Assembly: GCA_027488395.1 (NCBI GenBank)
Contig: JAIYBT010000002.1
Span: forward strand, 79,783 to 143,782
DNA length: 64,000 nucleotides
Source: Methylophilaceae bacterium
GTDB taxonomy: Bacteria; Pseudomonadota; Gammaproteobacteria; Burkholderiales; Methylophilaceae
Direction: 5' to 3'
The translations under genes and the position numbers were made by a program. Every line of letters starts with the position of its first letter. Position 1 is the first letter of the stretch. Positions 1 to 9,097 of this stretch are shown here, piece by piece. The notes below the pieces were generated by a model. It was not told the origin of the DNA. It was given only the letters and a program-made list of their open reading frames with translations, and made no database searches.

Positions 1-809
1 AACCAGTTAAACATTTGAATCGGCATCACTGTAAATCCAGAAGATAACCATTCAAAGTTAAAAAAGGGCGGCTCAGTAGTGATTGGGCTAGGCGGTAAAA
101 AGGCAATAAATGTTAAGGCGCCAATGGTAATGATGGGTGCTGTCTCGCCTAATGCGCGTGCCATGCCAATAATGACGCCCGTTAAAATACCACCGTAGGA
201 ATATTTAAATACGTGGTCGTACACCACTTGCCATTTTGTAGCACCTACACCGTAAGCGGCTTCACGGATTGCCGTTGGAATCGCACGGATCGCCTCACGG
301 GTAGACACAATCACAATCGGTAAAATTAATAAACCTAACGTCAAACCCGCCGTCAGTATGCTTTGGCCTAAATCTAAAATGTAGACAAATAAGCCCAGCG
401 CCAATAAACCATAAATGATCGAAGGTACGCCTGCTAAATTAGATACATTGATTTCGATCAGATCAGTAAACCAATTTTTGGGCGCATATTCTTCTAAATA
501 CAACCCTGCAGCGACGCCCACGGGCACTGCAGTAATGAACGTGACGCTCATCACTAATAACGAACCCACCCAAGCTGACAACAAACCTGCGTGCGCGGCA
601 CGACGCGATGGAAACTCAGATAAAAATTCAAGGTTAAATTTTGGATAACCGTCGGCAATTAATTGCCAAAATAACAGCATCAGGGTGATTAGCCCTAACA
701 TCAGCGCCAACAACCCAACCACCGCAAATAGCGCATCGTTGCGTTTGTGGCGTTTAATCATGGCGCGCACTTCGGCTAAGTTTTGTATGACGGAGGCTTT
801 ATGTTCCAT
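1..809 (-). CDS. pstA: Phosphate ABC transporter permease PstA (3' end beyond window)
   Basis: Inner-membrane permease that pairs with PstC in the high-affinity phosphate importer PstSCAB. Reading the minus strand from the ATG at 809 gives a protein beginning MEHKASVIQNLAEVRAMIKR, a first hydrophobic segment around residues 27-47, several further membrane segments, and the typical PstA stretch REAAYGVGATKWQVV, the cytoplasmic loop that contacts the ATPase. About 269 codons are visible and the frame is still open at base 1, so the C-terminus lies outside. It follows pstC by 87 bases in the same direction, with no good Shine-Dalgarno sequence visible. The family is clear from the sequence and from the pstS-pstC context; the start codon is less certain. 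Confidence 0.9.
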   Translation of the reverse strand, partial: MEHKASVIQNLAEVRAMIKRHKRNDALFAVVGLLALMLGLITLMLLFWQLIADGYPKFNLEFLSEFPSRRAAHAGLLSAWVGSLLVMSVTFITAVPVGVAAGLYLEEYAPKNWFTDLIEINVSNLAGVPSIIYGLLALGLFVYILDLGQSILTAGLTLGLLILPIVIVSTREAIRAIPTAIREAAYGVGATKWQVVYDHVFKYSYGGILTGVIIGMARALGETAPIITIGALTFIAFLPPSPITTEPPFFNFEWLSSGFTVMPIQMFNW

Positions 810-896
810 GGCGTATATCTCGTGATGCCAATTGAGTAGGCAATAGTTTAATCAGTAATCGTGTCAGCAATAAGTCAGCGCTTGAAGACATTATTT

Positions 897-1838
897 TTAA
901 TAATGCTCGCGATATTTTTTGCGAATCCAGTGGCCAATAATATTAAACGCCAACGTCATCATCATCAGCACTAAACCAGCCGCAAAAATACTTTGATAAC
1001 CAATACTGCCATGTGGCAAATCACCCATCGCCACTTGCACAATAAATGCGGTGATGGTGGCTGCACTTTCTAACGGATTAAAACTCAGATTCGGTTGTTG
1101 ACCAGCGGCAATCGCAACCACCATGGTTTCACCCACCGCACGGGATATGGCTAAAATATATGCGGCCACAATGCCAGAGACCGCTGCAGGCGTTACCACT
1201 TTAATGGCAGTTTGAAACCGGGTTGCGCCCATCGCGTAAGAACCCTCGCGCATACTCATTGGCACGGCTCGCATTGCATCTTCAGACAATGAAGCGATGT
1301 AAGGAATGATCATGATGCCCATGACAATACCGGCACTTAACATATTAAAACTGGGGAGGTCAGGGTAAATAGACTGCAAAATTGGGGTGACGAAAAACAA
1401 TGCAAAATAACCAAATACTACGGTAGGAACACCAACCAACAACTCTAAAATCGGTTTAATGGTTTCACGCGTGTTATGGCTTGCAAACTCCGACAGGAAA
1501 ATCGCAGCCACCGTGCCAATCGGCACAGCTACGGCCAGCGCAATCGCAGAGGTGGTTAATGTGCCTGAAACTAACGGTAAGATGCCGTAATGGGCGTCTT
1601 CGAACAGTGGTGTCCATTCGGTATCGGTAAAAAACTCAACGATGGAGACGTTCTTAAAAAACCCAATCGATTCATACAGCAACACACCGACAATGGCAAA
1701 AGTGGTGGCTACCGCAGTCAATGCAGCTAACATTAAAATGAGTTCAATCACCCGTTCTTTGACATTTCTACGGATGTTTTTGGCTAGCCGTGGGCTAATA
1801 GTCAGTTGTGCAGGAACTTGCATTGCGTGCGTCGCCAT
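897..1838 (-). CDS. pstC: Phosphate ABC transporter permease PstC
   Basis: Inner-membrane permease subunit of the PstSCAB phosphate importer. The 313-residue product has about six membrane segments (roughly residues 31-55, 91-118, 131-151, 166-187, 220-245 and 283-305). The loop REGSYAMGATRFQTAIKVV near residue 200 is the conserved permease motif that docks on the ATPase PstB. Length is normal for the family. It lies between pstS (102 bases upstream, with a terminator in the gap) and pstA, so it is probably expressed at a lower level than pstS by read-through of that terminator. The identification is secure. Confidence 0.95.
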   Translation of the reverse strand: MATHAMQVPAQLTISPRLAKNIRRNVKERVIELILMLAALTAVATTFAIVGVLLYESIGFFKNVSIVEFFTDTEWTPLFEDAHYGILPLVSGTLTTSAIALAVAVPIGTVAAIFLSEFASHNTRETIKPILELLVGVPTVVFGYFALFFVTPILQSIYPDLPSFNMLSAGIVMGIMIIPYIASLSEDAMRAVPMSMREGSYAMGATRFQTAIKVVTPAAVSGIVAAYILAISRAVGETMVVAIAAGQQPNLSFNPLESAATITAFIVQVAMGDLPHGSIGYQSIFAAGLVLMMMTLAFNIIGHWIRKKYREHY

Positions 1839-1903
1839 AGTGTGAGTTCTGTGAGGGTTGAAATTTTAGCGGATTTATCAGGTTGTACGCATAAAACTTT
1901 TAC

Positions 1904-1930
1904 AAAAAAAGGGGCTGAGTGCTCAGCCCC
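1904..1930 (-). terminator. Intrinsic terminator between pstS and pstC (attenuator)
   Basis: On the minus strand an 8-9 bp GC-rich hairpin, GGGGCTGA/TCAGCCCC, is followed by a run of seven T. It starts about 11 bases after the pstS stop codon and ends about 66 bases before the pstC start. This fits partial termination, so that the binding protein is made in excess over the permeases. The structure is seen directly; the attenuation role is inferred. Confidence 0.85.
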
Positions 1931-1940
1931 TTGCCATTAA

Positions 1941-2930
1941 TTATTTAATCCTTGACAGCAAGTCTGTAATTTTAACACCCACTTCAGAGGTGCCATTAAA
2001 GCCAGTGCCAGGTTTCATTGCTTTGAAATGTGTTTTAACTGCTTCGTAATCTTCCTTCGGTAAAGGAACATATTTCACTTCTTTGACTAATTCTGGCGCA
2101 TTTTCCAAATAGAAATTTACAAAGGCTTTAACTTCTGGCTTAAACGCAGCCGCAGTAGCGTTTACGTAGATAAATAATGGGCGGGATAATGGTTGATAGG
2201 TGCCGTCCATTACAGTCTCAGGAGCCGGAAAAATGGCCTTGCCACCTTCTTTAGCAACAACAGGTACTGCTCTGAGTTTGTCTTTGTTTTCTAGGTAGTA
2301 CGCCAATCCAAAATAAGCCAACCCACCCAAGTTACCAGCAACGCCTTGTACTAATACATTGTCATCTTCTGACGGCGTGAAGTCTTTACGGCTGGCTTTG
2401 GCTTTGCCGTTAATGGCTTCAGTAAAATAATCAAAGGTACCTGATGATGTACCTGGGCCATATAAATTCAGCGCTTTATCAGGAAAGGTAGCATTGACTT
2501 GTTTCCAGTTTTTAACGGTTGAGTTTGGTTCCCAGATTTTTTTCAACTCTGCCACTGATAATTGTTTTACCCAATCGTTTTTACCGTTTACCACTACGGT
2601 TAACGCATCATAGGCCACGGGCAACTCAATAAATTGAACACCACCTTCTTTGCAAGCATCCATTTCTTTTTGTGAAATGGGGCGCGATGCATCTGAAATG
2701 TCAGTTTCACCACGGCAAAACTTTTTAAAACCACCCCCAGTACCTGATTCGCCCACAGTCACTTTGACGCCTTTAGCACGCTGAAACTCTTCTGCTACGG
2801 CTTCTGTAATCGGGTACACCGTACTCGAACCATCAATCTTGATGATTTTTTCGGCAGCCGTTGCAGAAAAGCTAAAAGCTTGCGCAATGAGGGCAGCAAC
2901 AAGTGAGGAACGTAACAGCGAACTGTGCAT
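1941..2930 (-). CDS. pstS: Periplasmic phosphate-binding protein PstS
   Basis: Periplasmic binding protein that captures phosphate and delivers it to PstC/PstA. The 329-residue product has a Sec signal peptide of about 25 residues ending ATAA. The mature protein opens with [19 protein letters not shown], the usual N-terminal signature, followed by phosphate-ligand motifs of the type [21 protein letters not shown] and [13 protein letters not shown] strong ribosome binding site, AGGAG, precedes the ATG. It is the first gene of pstS-pstC-pstA and is preceded by a Pho-box promoter, so induction under phosphate starvation through PhoB is expected. Length and motifs are intact. Confidence 0.96.
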   Translation of the reverse strand: MHSSLLRSSLVAALIAQAFSFSATAAEKIIKIDGSSTVYPITEAVAEEFQRAKGVKVTVGESGTGGGFKKFCRGETDISDASRPISQKEMDACKEGGVQFIELPVAYDALTVVVNGKNDWVKQLSVAELKKIWEPNSTVKNWKQVNATFPDKALNLYGPGTSSGTFDYFTEAINGKAKASRKDFTPSEDDNVLVQGVAGNLGGLAYFGLAYYLENKDKLRAVPVVAKEGGKAIFPAPETVMDGTYQPLSRPLFIYVNATAAAFKPEVKAFVNFYLENAPELVKEVKYVPLPKEDYEAVKTHFKAMKPGTGFNGTSEVGVKITDLLSRIK

Positions 2931-2968
2931 GGAGACTCCTAAAAGAGGGGTTGTGTTGTAGTGAATGA

Positions 2969-3002
2969 ATCATAGAAAGATAATATGACAGAAATGTGAC
3001 AA
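2969..3002 (-). promoter_or_regulatory. Pho-box promoter of pstS
   Basis: On the minus strand TTGTCACATTTCTGTCAT (2985-3002) contains two 7-base repeats, TTGTCAC and CTGTCAT, separated by four bases. This is the layout of a PhoB-binding Pho box. Ten bases further on lies TATGAT (2969-2974), a -10 hexamer at the spacing expected when the Pho box takes the place of the -35 element. The pstS start codon is about 40 bases downstream. Confidence 0.88.
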
Positions 3003-3122
3003 TTAATAAAAAAACACCCGCCATCCCTTGAATATTTTGAGCCCCTTTCTTTCAAAAAATGACATTTGATTTTTGGTTGTGAGCCCCTGTGGCTAAGCGA
3101 CATGCGGAAAACTCTGCTGAGG

Positions 3123-3128
3123 TATAAT
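3123..3128 (+). promoter_or_regulatory. Probable -10 box of the prfB promoter
   Basis: A perfect TATAAT lies 27 bases before the prfB start codon. No convincing -35 hexamer is visible at 16-18 bases spacing. It is the best -10 in the divergent pstS/prfB gap. Confidence 0.55.
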
Positions 3129-3155
3129 CATGTTTTTTTAACATGACCAACTATT

Positions 3156-4263
3156 ATGATGGAAGCCGAACAACTCAATGCGATTGCCAATGCCCTAAGT
3201 GATTTGACTGCACGTCATCAAGCGCTTCGGGGGTATCTTTGACTATGAACACAAACAACAACGCCTTGAAGAGGTGAATGGTTTATTAGAAGACCCTAAA
3301 GTATGGGATGACGCCGAAAAAGCGCAAAATTTAGGTAAAGAAAAACGCATGCTTGAAAACGTCGTTGTGACGTTAGATAGCGTGGGGCAAGCACTGAATG
3401 ATAGTCGAGAACTATTTGACATGGCCCGCGATGAGGCCGATGACGACACCTTGATCAGTGTGCGTTCGGATGCGCAAAAAATCGAGAAAACCATTGCTGA
3501 CATGGAATTTAAACGCATGTTTTCGCAACCGATGGATGCGAACAATTGCTTTATTGAGTTTCAATCTGGCAGTGGCGGCACTGAGGCACAGGATTGGGCT
3601 GGCATGCTGTTGCGTATGTATTTACGTTATGTTGAGCGTAAAGGCTTTAAAGTTGAGGTGCTGGAAGAGTCCGAGGGGGATATTGCCGGTATTAAAGGCG
3701 CCTCGATTAAGGTCACTGGTGATTATGCCTTTGGTACCTTACGTACGGAAAGCGGTGTGCACCGGTTAGTGCGTAAATCGCCATTTGATGCCAACTCCAA
3801 GCGCCATACCAGTTTCGCCAGTGTGCAAATTTTTCCAGAAGTGGATGATTCAATTGAAATTGATATTAACCCAGCCGATCTGCGTATTGACACCTATCGC
3901 GCCAGTGGGGCGGGTGGTCAGCACATTAACAAAACCGATTCCGCAGTGCGTATTACGCACTTACCGACAGGTGTGGTGGTGCAATGCCAAAATGACCGCT
4001 CGCAGCATCGCAACCGCGAAGAAGCCATGAATATGCTGAAGGGCGCTTTGTATAACTTGGAGTTAAGTAAGCGTAACGAGGAAAAACAAGCCTTAGAGGA
4101 TGCAAAAACTGATATTGGCTGGGGGCATCAAATCCGTAGCTACGTGCTTGACCAAGGACGGATTAAAGACCTACGCACCAATGTGGAAATCGGCAACACC
4201 CAAGGCGTGCTGGATGGCGATTTGGATCCATTTATTATGGAAAGTTTAAAGCAGGGCATGTAG
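3156..4263 (+). CDS. prfB: Peptide chain release factor 2 (programmed +1 frameshift)
   Basis: Release factor that reads UGA and UAA and triggers peptide release. Translation starts at ATG 3156 (or the adjacent ATG 3159), runs 28 codons to an in-frame TGA at 3240-3242, shifts +1 at CTT-TGA and continues to 4263, giving about 368 residues; E. coli RF2 has 365. The codon-recognition tripeptide SPF falls near residues 208-210 and the catalytic GGQ near 253-255. Both are intact, in [19 protein letters not shown] for the latter. The gene stands alone here; the lysS gene that often follows prfB is absent. The frame break is autoregulation, not damage. Confidence 0.97.
3228..3242 (+). promoter_or_regulatory. 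Programmed +1 frameshift site of prfB
   Basis: The sequence CGGGGGTATCTTTGA contains an internal Shine-Dalgarno-like CGGGGG three bases before the CTT slippery codon and the UGA stop (3240-3242). The next base is C, giving the poorly terminating UGAC context. It matches the classical RF2 autoregulatory site almost base for base: when RF2 is scarce, ribosomes slip and make more of it. Confidence 0.96.
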
Positions 4264-4287
4264 CTAAGCTTAAGATGGTTGAGTATG

Positions 4288-4321
4288 TGTTAAACAGGCA
4301 GCGTTAGCTGCCTGTTTAACA
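4288..4321. terminator. Long perfect hairpin between convergent prfB and ychJ-like gene
   Basis: A perfect 15 bp inverted repeat, TGTTAAACAGGCAGC and its complement, flanks a four-base loop GTTA. It sits 25 bases after prfB and 25 bases beyond the stop of the converging gene at 4346. There is no flanking T-run on either strand, so it is an unusual terminator if it acts as one; it may instead stop both converging transcripts with Rho or protect the 3' ends. Confidence 0.55.
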
Positions 4322-4345
4322 TCCAGCGGGCGCTTTACATATTGG

Positions 4346-4732
4346 TTAGGCTGCTTGGATTTCTCCATCGATATACCACCACTGGCCCTGTTCAAACGTA
4401 AATCGGCTATGTTCAATCAATTGTTGTTTTTTCTGTTTACCAATCTGCAGCGTCGCCACATAGTGAACAAAGGCGGTCTCAGCATCACGTTGTGTGTGAG
4501 ATAACACTTGTAATTTCAACCACTTAATTCCGTTTAAGTCTGCAAGCGTCAATGACGCAGGCCTGGTTTGCGCATGCCAAGTCTGCAGCAAATAGTCTGG
4601 CAACTTTTGTGCGTGAGCACTGTAGCGCGAGCGCATCAGGCGTTCTGCATTGGGGGCTGCTTGACCTAAATGTAAAGGTTGGCAACACGCAGTATAGGTG
4701 TCGCCGCTAAAGCAAGGGCAGAGGGTATTCAT
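4346..4732 (-). CDS. YchJ-like SEC-C motif protein (UPF0225)
   Basis: Small soluble protein of 128 residues with an N-terminal cysteine cluster, MNTLCPCFSGDTYTACCQPL, which resembles the SEC-C zinc-binding motif. This is followed by AERLMRSRYSAH and an NTF2-like fold ending WWYIDGEI. This arrangement is that of the YchJ/UPF0225 family, whose cellular function is not established. The ATG at 4732 is chosen because family members begin immediately before the cysteine cluster; an upstream GTG at 4768 would add 12 atypical residues. The gene converges on prfB and is 56 bases downstream of the ASCH gene, so it may be the last gene of a prfC-ASCH-ychJ unit. Confidence 0.85.
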   Translation of the reverse strand: MNTLCPCFSGDTYTACCQPLHLGQAAPNAERLMRSRYSAHAQKLPDYLLQTWHAQTRPASLTLADLNGIKWLKLQVLSHTQRDAETAFVHYVATLQIGKQKKQQLIEHSRFTFEQGQWWYIDGEIQAA

Positions 4733-4788
4733 ATGTATTTTTACAGCCAACAGTGGTGGATAAAGCACATGCCAATAAGAGGGGCAAA

Positions 4789-5271
4789 CTAAAATAGTGT
4801 AGCTTGAGGCGCAGTTGGCGCAGTGCGCACCTGATCAAGATTCACTTCAAATATCCCCAGTTTGCCTGCACAGGGCATGATGGTGAATGGCCTTGCCTGT
4901 TCAAATAAAAATCCAACATGGGTATGCGGGACGTTTGCAAACAGTGCGCGTTGCGCTGGCGTGATGCTGGCAGGGAGTTGGTGGGGTTTGCAACACAAGA
5001 CTAAGGTTGCGATGCCCACAATTCCGCCATAATGCAGTTGATCCTGATCGGGTATCGGGATATCTGTGTGATGTTTGATGAAACGATAGTAGTCTTCATA
5101 CAAGCCTTTACTGGCGTGGATGAGTATGGGGCCGCGGTAATCGGTATCCCAACTGCGGTCATCCACCTGCACAAAGCCATTCGCAATCAGCCATGCAATG
5201 GGTTGTTTGAAAGAGAGTGCGTGCATGACCCCACGTAACGCAACAGTCGATGTGGTTTGTTGGTCTGACAC
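4789..5271 (-). CDS. ASCH domain protein
   Basis: A 160-residue cytoplasmic protein with an ASCH (PUA-like) domain. Its hallmarks are HALSFKQPIAWLIANG near residues 17-32, DRSWDTDYRGPILIHASKG near 37-55, and GGIVGIATLV near 82-91. ASCH domains are RNA-binding or nucleoside-handling folds; some relatives are amidohydrolases of acetylated cytidine, but nothing here fixes the activity. The GTG at 5271 is used as start; Met16 (ATG at 5226) is an alternative directly before the conserved region. It lies 14 bases after the prfC stop, so it is probably co-transcribed with a translation factor, which suits an RNA-related role. Confidence 0.8.
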   Translation of the reverse strand: MSDQQTTSTVALRGVMHALSFKQPIAWLIANGFVQVDDRSWDTDYRGPILIHASKGLYEDYYRFIKHHTDIPIPDQDQLHYGGIVGIATLVLCCKPHQLPASITPAQRALFANVPHTHVGFLFEQARPFTIMPCAGKLGIFEVNLDQVRTAPTAPQATLF

Positions 5272-5285
5272 ATTAACCCATTGTG

Positions 5286-6860
5286 TTAGGCAATTTCGCG
5301 GGTTTCCATAAACTGAATATCAGGATAGCGCTCTTGTGCCATTTGCAGGTTGACGCGGTTTGGCGCGAGGTAGACATAGTCATCTGCGCTATCTAAACCC
5401 ACGTTAAAGCCGTATTTATCGGCAATCGCTTTTAAATCGGCATCACTGCCTTTGAGCCAGCGCGCGGTATAGCAATCAAACGGTTCAAACACCATATCCA
5501 CCCCATATTCGTGCTCTAAGCGGTGGGCGACGACATCAAATTGCAACATACCAACTGCACCTAAAATCAAATCGTTGGTGAGCAGTGGACGAAACAATTG
5601 CGCTGCGCCTTCTTCGGACAGTTGCTTCAGGCCAATTTGTAATTGCTTCATTTTCATTGGGTTTTTAATGCGCGCACGGCGGAAAAACTCAGGCGCGAAA
5701 CTAGGAATACCAATAAACTTGAGCGCTTCGTTCTCGGTAAAGGTATCGCCTAACTTAATCGTACCGTGGTTGGGGATGCCAATAATATCGCCTGAGTAGG
5801 CTTCATCCATGATGGTGCGGTCTTGCGCCATAAACGTAATGGCGTTGTTCACATTGAGGTGTTTGCCACTCGCCACTTGTTTGATTTTCATGCCGCGCTC
5901 AAAGCGGCCAGAACACACGCGTAAAAAGGCAATGCGGTCGCGGTGTTTGGGGTCCATATTGGCTTGAATCTTAAACACAAAACCTGCAAATTTTTCTTCA
6001 CTTGCAGCCACTGCTCGAGTAGCCGTTTGGCGTGCTTGTGGCGGTGGTGATAAATCCACAACGGCATCTAATAGCGATTGCACCCCAAAGTTATTGACCG
6101 CTGAGCCAAAAAACACTGGCGTTTGTTTGCCGCTTAAATAGCGCTCACGATTAAAGGTGTTTGAGGCACCTCGTACCAATTCGATATCAACTCTTAGCTC
6201 TTGTGCTTGATAGCCGATCAACGCATCTAAACGTGGATTATCAATGCCTTGTATGGTTTCAGAGGTGCCTTTTTCGGCGCGTGGATCAAAAAATAAAATA
6301 CTGTCATTGACTAAGCTATACACACCACGGAAGGTTTTTCCCATGCCGATCGGCCAAGTCATCGGTGCGCATTCCATGCCCAAGGTGGTTTCAATTTCAT
6401 CAAGTAACTCAATCGGCGCACGACTTTCGCGGTCAAGTTTATTGATAAAAGTAATGATGGGGGTGTCACGCATGCGGCACACATTGAGAAGCTTGATGGT
6501 TTGCGCTTCAACGCCGTTGACTGAGTCAATCACCATCACTGCAGAATCGACAGCGGTAAGCGTTCTATAAGTATCTTCAGAAAAGTCATCATGCCCAGGG
6601 GTATCGAGCAAATTGACCATATGCTCGCGGTAGGGAAACTGCATGACGCTGGAGGTGACCGAAATGCCACGTTGCTTTTCGAGTTCCATCCAGTCTGAGG
6701 TGGCATGACGTGCGGCTTTACGACCACGCACTTCACCCGCTACTTGAATCGCACCGCCAAACCATAGCAGTTTTTCAGTGAGCGTGGTTTTTCCCGCATC
6801 CGGGTGGGAAATAATGGCGAAAGTACGCCGACGTTGGACTTCTTGTTGCAAACTGGACAT
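5286..6860 (-). CDS. prfC: Peptide chain release factor 3 (GTPase)
   Basis: GTPase that recycles RF1 and RF2 from the ribosome after termination. The 524-residue product carries all translational-GTPase motifs: the P-loop HPDAGKTT at residues 19-26, the switch [20 protein letters not shown], and NKLDRE. It then has the RF3-specific domains ending in the usual C-terminal region with [12 protein letters not shown]. Length matches E. coli RF3 (529). The start codon lies directly behind a hairpin and T-run at 6862-6894, with no Shine-Dalgarno sequence between them, which is odd. The ASCH gene follows 14 bases downstream. Confidence 0.97.
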   Translation of the reverse strand: MSSLQQEVQRRRTFAIISHPDAGKTTLTEKLLWFGGAIQVAGEVRGRKAARHATSDWMELEKQRGISVTSSVMQFPYREHMVNLLDTPGHDDFSEDTYRTLTAVDSAVMVIDSVNGVEAQTIKLLNVCRMRDTPIITFINKLDRESRAPIELLDEIETTLGMECAPMTWPIGMGKTFRGVYSLVNDSILFFDPRAEKGTSETIQGIDNPRLDALIGYQAQELRVDIELVRGASNTFNRERYLSGKQTPVFFGSAVNNFGVQSLLDAVVDLSPPPQARQTATRAVAASEEKFAGFVFKIQANMDPKHRDRIAFLRVCSGRFERGMKIKQVASGKHLNVNNAITFMAQDRTIMDEAYSGDIIGIPNHGTIKLGDTFTENEALKFIGIPSFAPEFFRRARIKNPMKMKQLQIGLKQLSEEGAAQLFRPLLTNDLILGAVGMLQFDVVAHRLEHEYGVDMVFEPFDCYTARWLKGSDADLKAIADKYGFNVGLDSADDYVYLAPNRVNLQMAQERYPDIQFMETREIA

Positions 6861-6861
6861 G

Positions 6862-6894
6862 AAAAAATAGCGGTTGATTCAAAACCGCTATTTT
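6862..6894 (-). terminator. Terminator-like hairpin directly before prfC
   Basis: On the minus strand a perfect 12 bp stem, AAAATAGCGGTT with its complement and a seven-base loop, ends in six T. It is about 95 bases downstream of the acs stop codon and fits an intrinsic terminator for acs. It ends one base before the prfC ATG, leaving no room for a separate promoter or ribosome binding site. Confidence 0.75.
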
Positions 6895-6989
6895 AACCTA
6901 TCACTGCAAGAGTCTTGCTGATTTTCGTCAGTCATGCATCATGATGCTAACATTATGATGGGTCACTGACGATCATTTACCCATCCGTG

Positions 6990-8966
6990 TTAGAGAATAG
7001 GCTGTTTAAGTTGCTCTAAAATGGCGGGATTATCAAGGGTAGAAATATCAGAGGTAATTTCTTCGCCTTTGGCTAAGCTGCGCAATAAACGCCGCATGAT
7101 TTTACCGGAACGGGTTTTTGGCAAGTTATCGCCAAATCGAATTTCATCCGGTTTGGCAATCGGACCAATTTCTTTACCGACCCAATCTCGCAATTCAGCC
7201 ACGATTTTTTTCGCAGCTTCACCCTCAGGACGTTGCCCTTTCAGCACCACATAGGCAACCACGGATTCACCCTTGATTGGATGAGGTTTGCCGACCACTG
7301 CTGATTCTGCCACTAAATGATTCGCTACCAGTGCCGATTCGATTTCCATGGTGCCAAGGCGATGGCCAGATACATTCAGTACATCATCAATCCGCCCCAT
7401 GATCGTAAAGTTGCCAGTGGTGGCATCGCGGATGGCGCCATCGCCAGCTAAATATAAGTTGCCTCCTAGTTCGGGTGGGTAATAGCTGGCTTTAAAGCGT
7501 TCTGGATCGTTATAAATGGTGCGTATCATAGAGGGCCACGGTTTTTTAATCACCAACAACCCGCCATTGCCCCATGGCAGTGGATTGCCCGTTTCATCCA
7601 CCACCTCAATATCAATGCCAGGAAAAGGGAGCGTGCATGAGCCTGGTACTAACGGCGTCGCACCAGGCAACGGCGTGATGACATGGCCGCCAGTTTCGGT
7701 TTGCCAGAAGGTATCTACGATAGGGCAGCGATTGCCACCAACTTGTTCAAAATACCACATCCAAGCTTCTGGATTGATGGGTTCGCCAACGGTGCCGAGC
7801 AGGCGCAAGCTGGAAAGATCATAGTGATTCGGGTGGTTGGTAAAATCAATTTCACCGGCTTTAATCAGCGAGCGAATCGCTGTTGGCGCGGTATAGAACA
7901 CGCTGACTTTGTGACGTTGTATCATGTCCCAAAAGCGGCCTGCGTTGGGGTAGGTTGGAATGCCTTCAAACACCACTTGGGTGGCACCCATGGCTAGCGG
8001 GCCATACGTTACGTAGCTGTGCCCAGTGATCCAGCCAACATCGGCAGTACACCAATAAATGTCCTCTGGTTTAATATCAAATGTCCAGCGCATGGTGTTC
8101 ATGGCATGCAGCAAGTAGCCAGCTGAACTATGTTGTACCCCTTTAGGTTTGCCTGTAGAGCCAGAGGTATACAGCAAAAATAAAGGATGTTCGGCCTCGA
8201 CCATCACGGGTGGACAGTCTTGGGCTTGGTTGGCAATTAAATCATGCCACCAGATACAGGTGTCATCCCATGCTACAGCTTGTCCCGTTTTTTTGAATAC
8301 GACCACATGGCGTATGCTCTCGCAACCACCCATCGCAATGCCTTCATCGACGGCAAGTTTTAATGGCAATGTTTTGCCACCACGATATTGGCCGTCAGAG
8401 GTAATTACTGCCACTGCGCCTGCATCAATAATGCGCTCATTTAAACTTTTTGCTGAAAAACCACCAAATACCACAGAATGAATAATGCCCAGTCGGGCAC
8501 AGGCTTGCATGCCCACAATCGCTTCAATGCCCATTGGCAAGTAGATAATGACACGGTCACCCTTGACCAAATGAAGCGAAGTTAATCCATTCGCAAACTG
8601 GCATACGCGGTGATAAAGCGCTTGATAGGTGATGGTGCTGATATCACCATTATCGGCTTCAAAAATAATGGCGGTTTTGTTGGGAATGGTCTGCAAATGC
8701 TTATCTAAACAGTTGACGGAAACATTTAATTCGCCATCTTCAAACCATTTATAAAACGGCGCTGCACTCTCATTGAGGGTTTTTGTAAACGGGCGATGCC
8801 AGACTAACAGCTCGCGCGCAAGCCTGGCCCAAAAGCCTTCATAATCAGCCGCGACTTCGTCGCACAACTGTTGATAAGCTTGCATGCTAGGAATGGCGGC
8901 GTGAGATGAAAATTCAGCGCTCGGGTTAAAAATTCGATGTTCATGCATTACGGATTCGATAGACAT
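6990..8966 (-). CDS. acs: Acetyl-CoA synthetase
   Basis: AMP-forming ligase that makes acetyl-CoA from acetate, ATP and CoA. The 658-residue protein has the acyl-adenylate signature [18 protein letters not shown] in its middle, the acetate-pocket region with [16 protein letters not shown], the motif [18 protein letters not shown], and the C-terminal catalytic lysine in [15 protein letters not shown]. That lysine is the usual target of reversible acetylation. The ATG at 8966 is preferred: it has GGGGGG seven bases upstream and gives the family's usual length, whereas extension to 9008 adds 14 unusual residues and runs into the divergent glnE region. Transcribed alone, ending at the hairpin at 6862-6894. 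Confidence 0.95.
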   Translation of the reverse strand: MSIESVMHEHRIFNPSAEFSSHAAIPSMQAYQQLCDEVAADYEGFWARLARELLVWHRPFTKTLNESAAPFYKWFEDGELNVSVNCLDKHLQTIPNKTAIIFEADNGDISTITYQALYHRVCQFANGLTSLHLVKGDRVIIYLPMGIEAIVGMQACARLGIIHSVVFGGFSAKSLNERIIDAGAVAVITSDGQYRGGKTLPLKLAVDEGIAMGGCESIRHVVVFKKTGQAVAWDDTCIWWHDLIANQAQDCPPVMVEAEHPLFLLYTSGSTGKPKGVQHSSAGYLLHAMNTMRWTFDIKPEDIYWCTADVGWITGHSYVTYGPLAMGATQVVFEGIPTYPNAGRFWDMIQRHKVSVFYTAPTAIRSLIKAGEIDFTNHPNHYDLSSLRLLGTVGEPINPEAWMWYFEQVGGNRCPIVDTFWQTETGGHVITPLPGATPLVPGSCTLPFPGIDIEVVDETGNPLPWGNGGLLVIKKPWPSMIRTIYNDPERFKASYYPPELGGNLYLAGDGAIRDATTGNFTIMGRIDDVLNVSGHRLGTMEIESALVANHLVAESAVVGKPHPIKGESVVAYVVLKGQRPEGEAAKKIVAELRDWVGKEIGPIAKPDEIRFGDNLPKTRSGKIMRRLLRSLAKGEEITSDISTLDNPAILEQLKQPIL

Positions 8967-9097
8967 GCTGCCCCCCAAAAACATCAAAAAACATTGCGTA
9001 TCGTTCAATGTTTTTTGTAAACCTAAAGTATGATTGTATTGATTGTAATTTCAATATTCTTTCACATGCCCACACCTCACCACACAGATTGATCAGC

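Noticed and set aside
3240..3242. In-frame stop in prfB, looking like a pseudogene
   Set aside because: The surrounding CGGGGGTATCTTTGAC is the programmed RF2 frameshift element, and the downstream frame is complete with SPF and GGQ motifs.
3243..3545. 100-residue minus-strand frame inside prfB
   Set aside because: Serine and leucine-rich shadow of the real gene; same judgement for the other antisense frames within rpsB, tsf, lpxD, lpxB, dnaB, radA and similar genes.
6926..6971. Inverted repeat CGTCAGT/ACTGACG between acs and prfC, with an inner palindrome GCATCATGATGC
   Set aside because: Loop of over 30 bases and no T-run; the hairpin at 6862-6894 is a far better terminator. An operator cannot be excluded but is unsupported.
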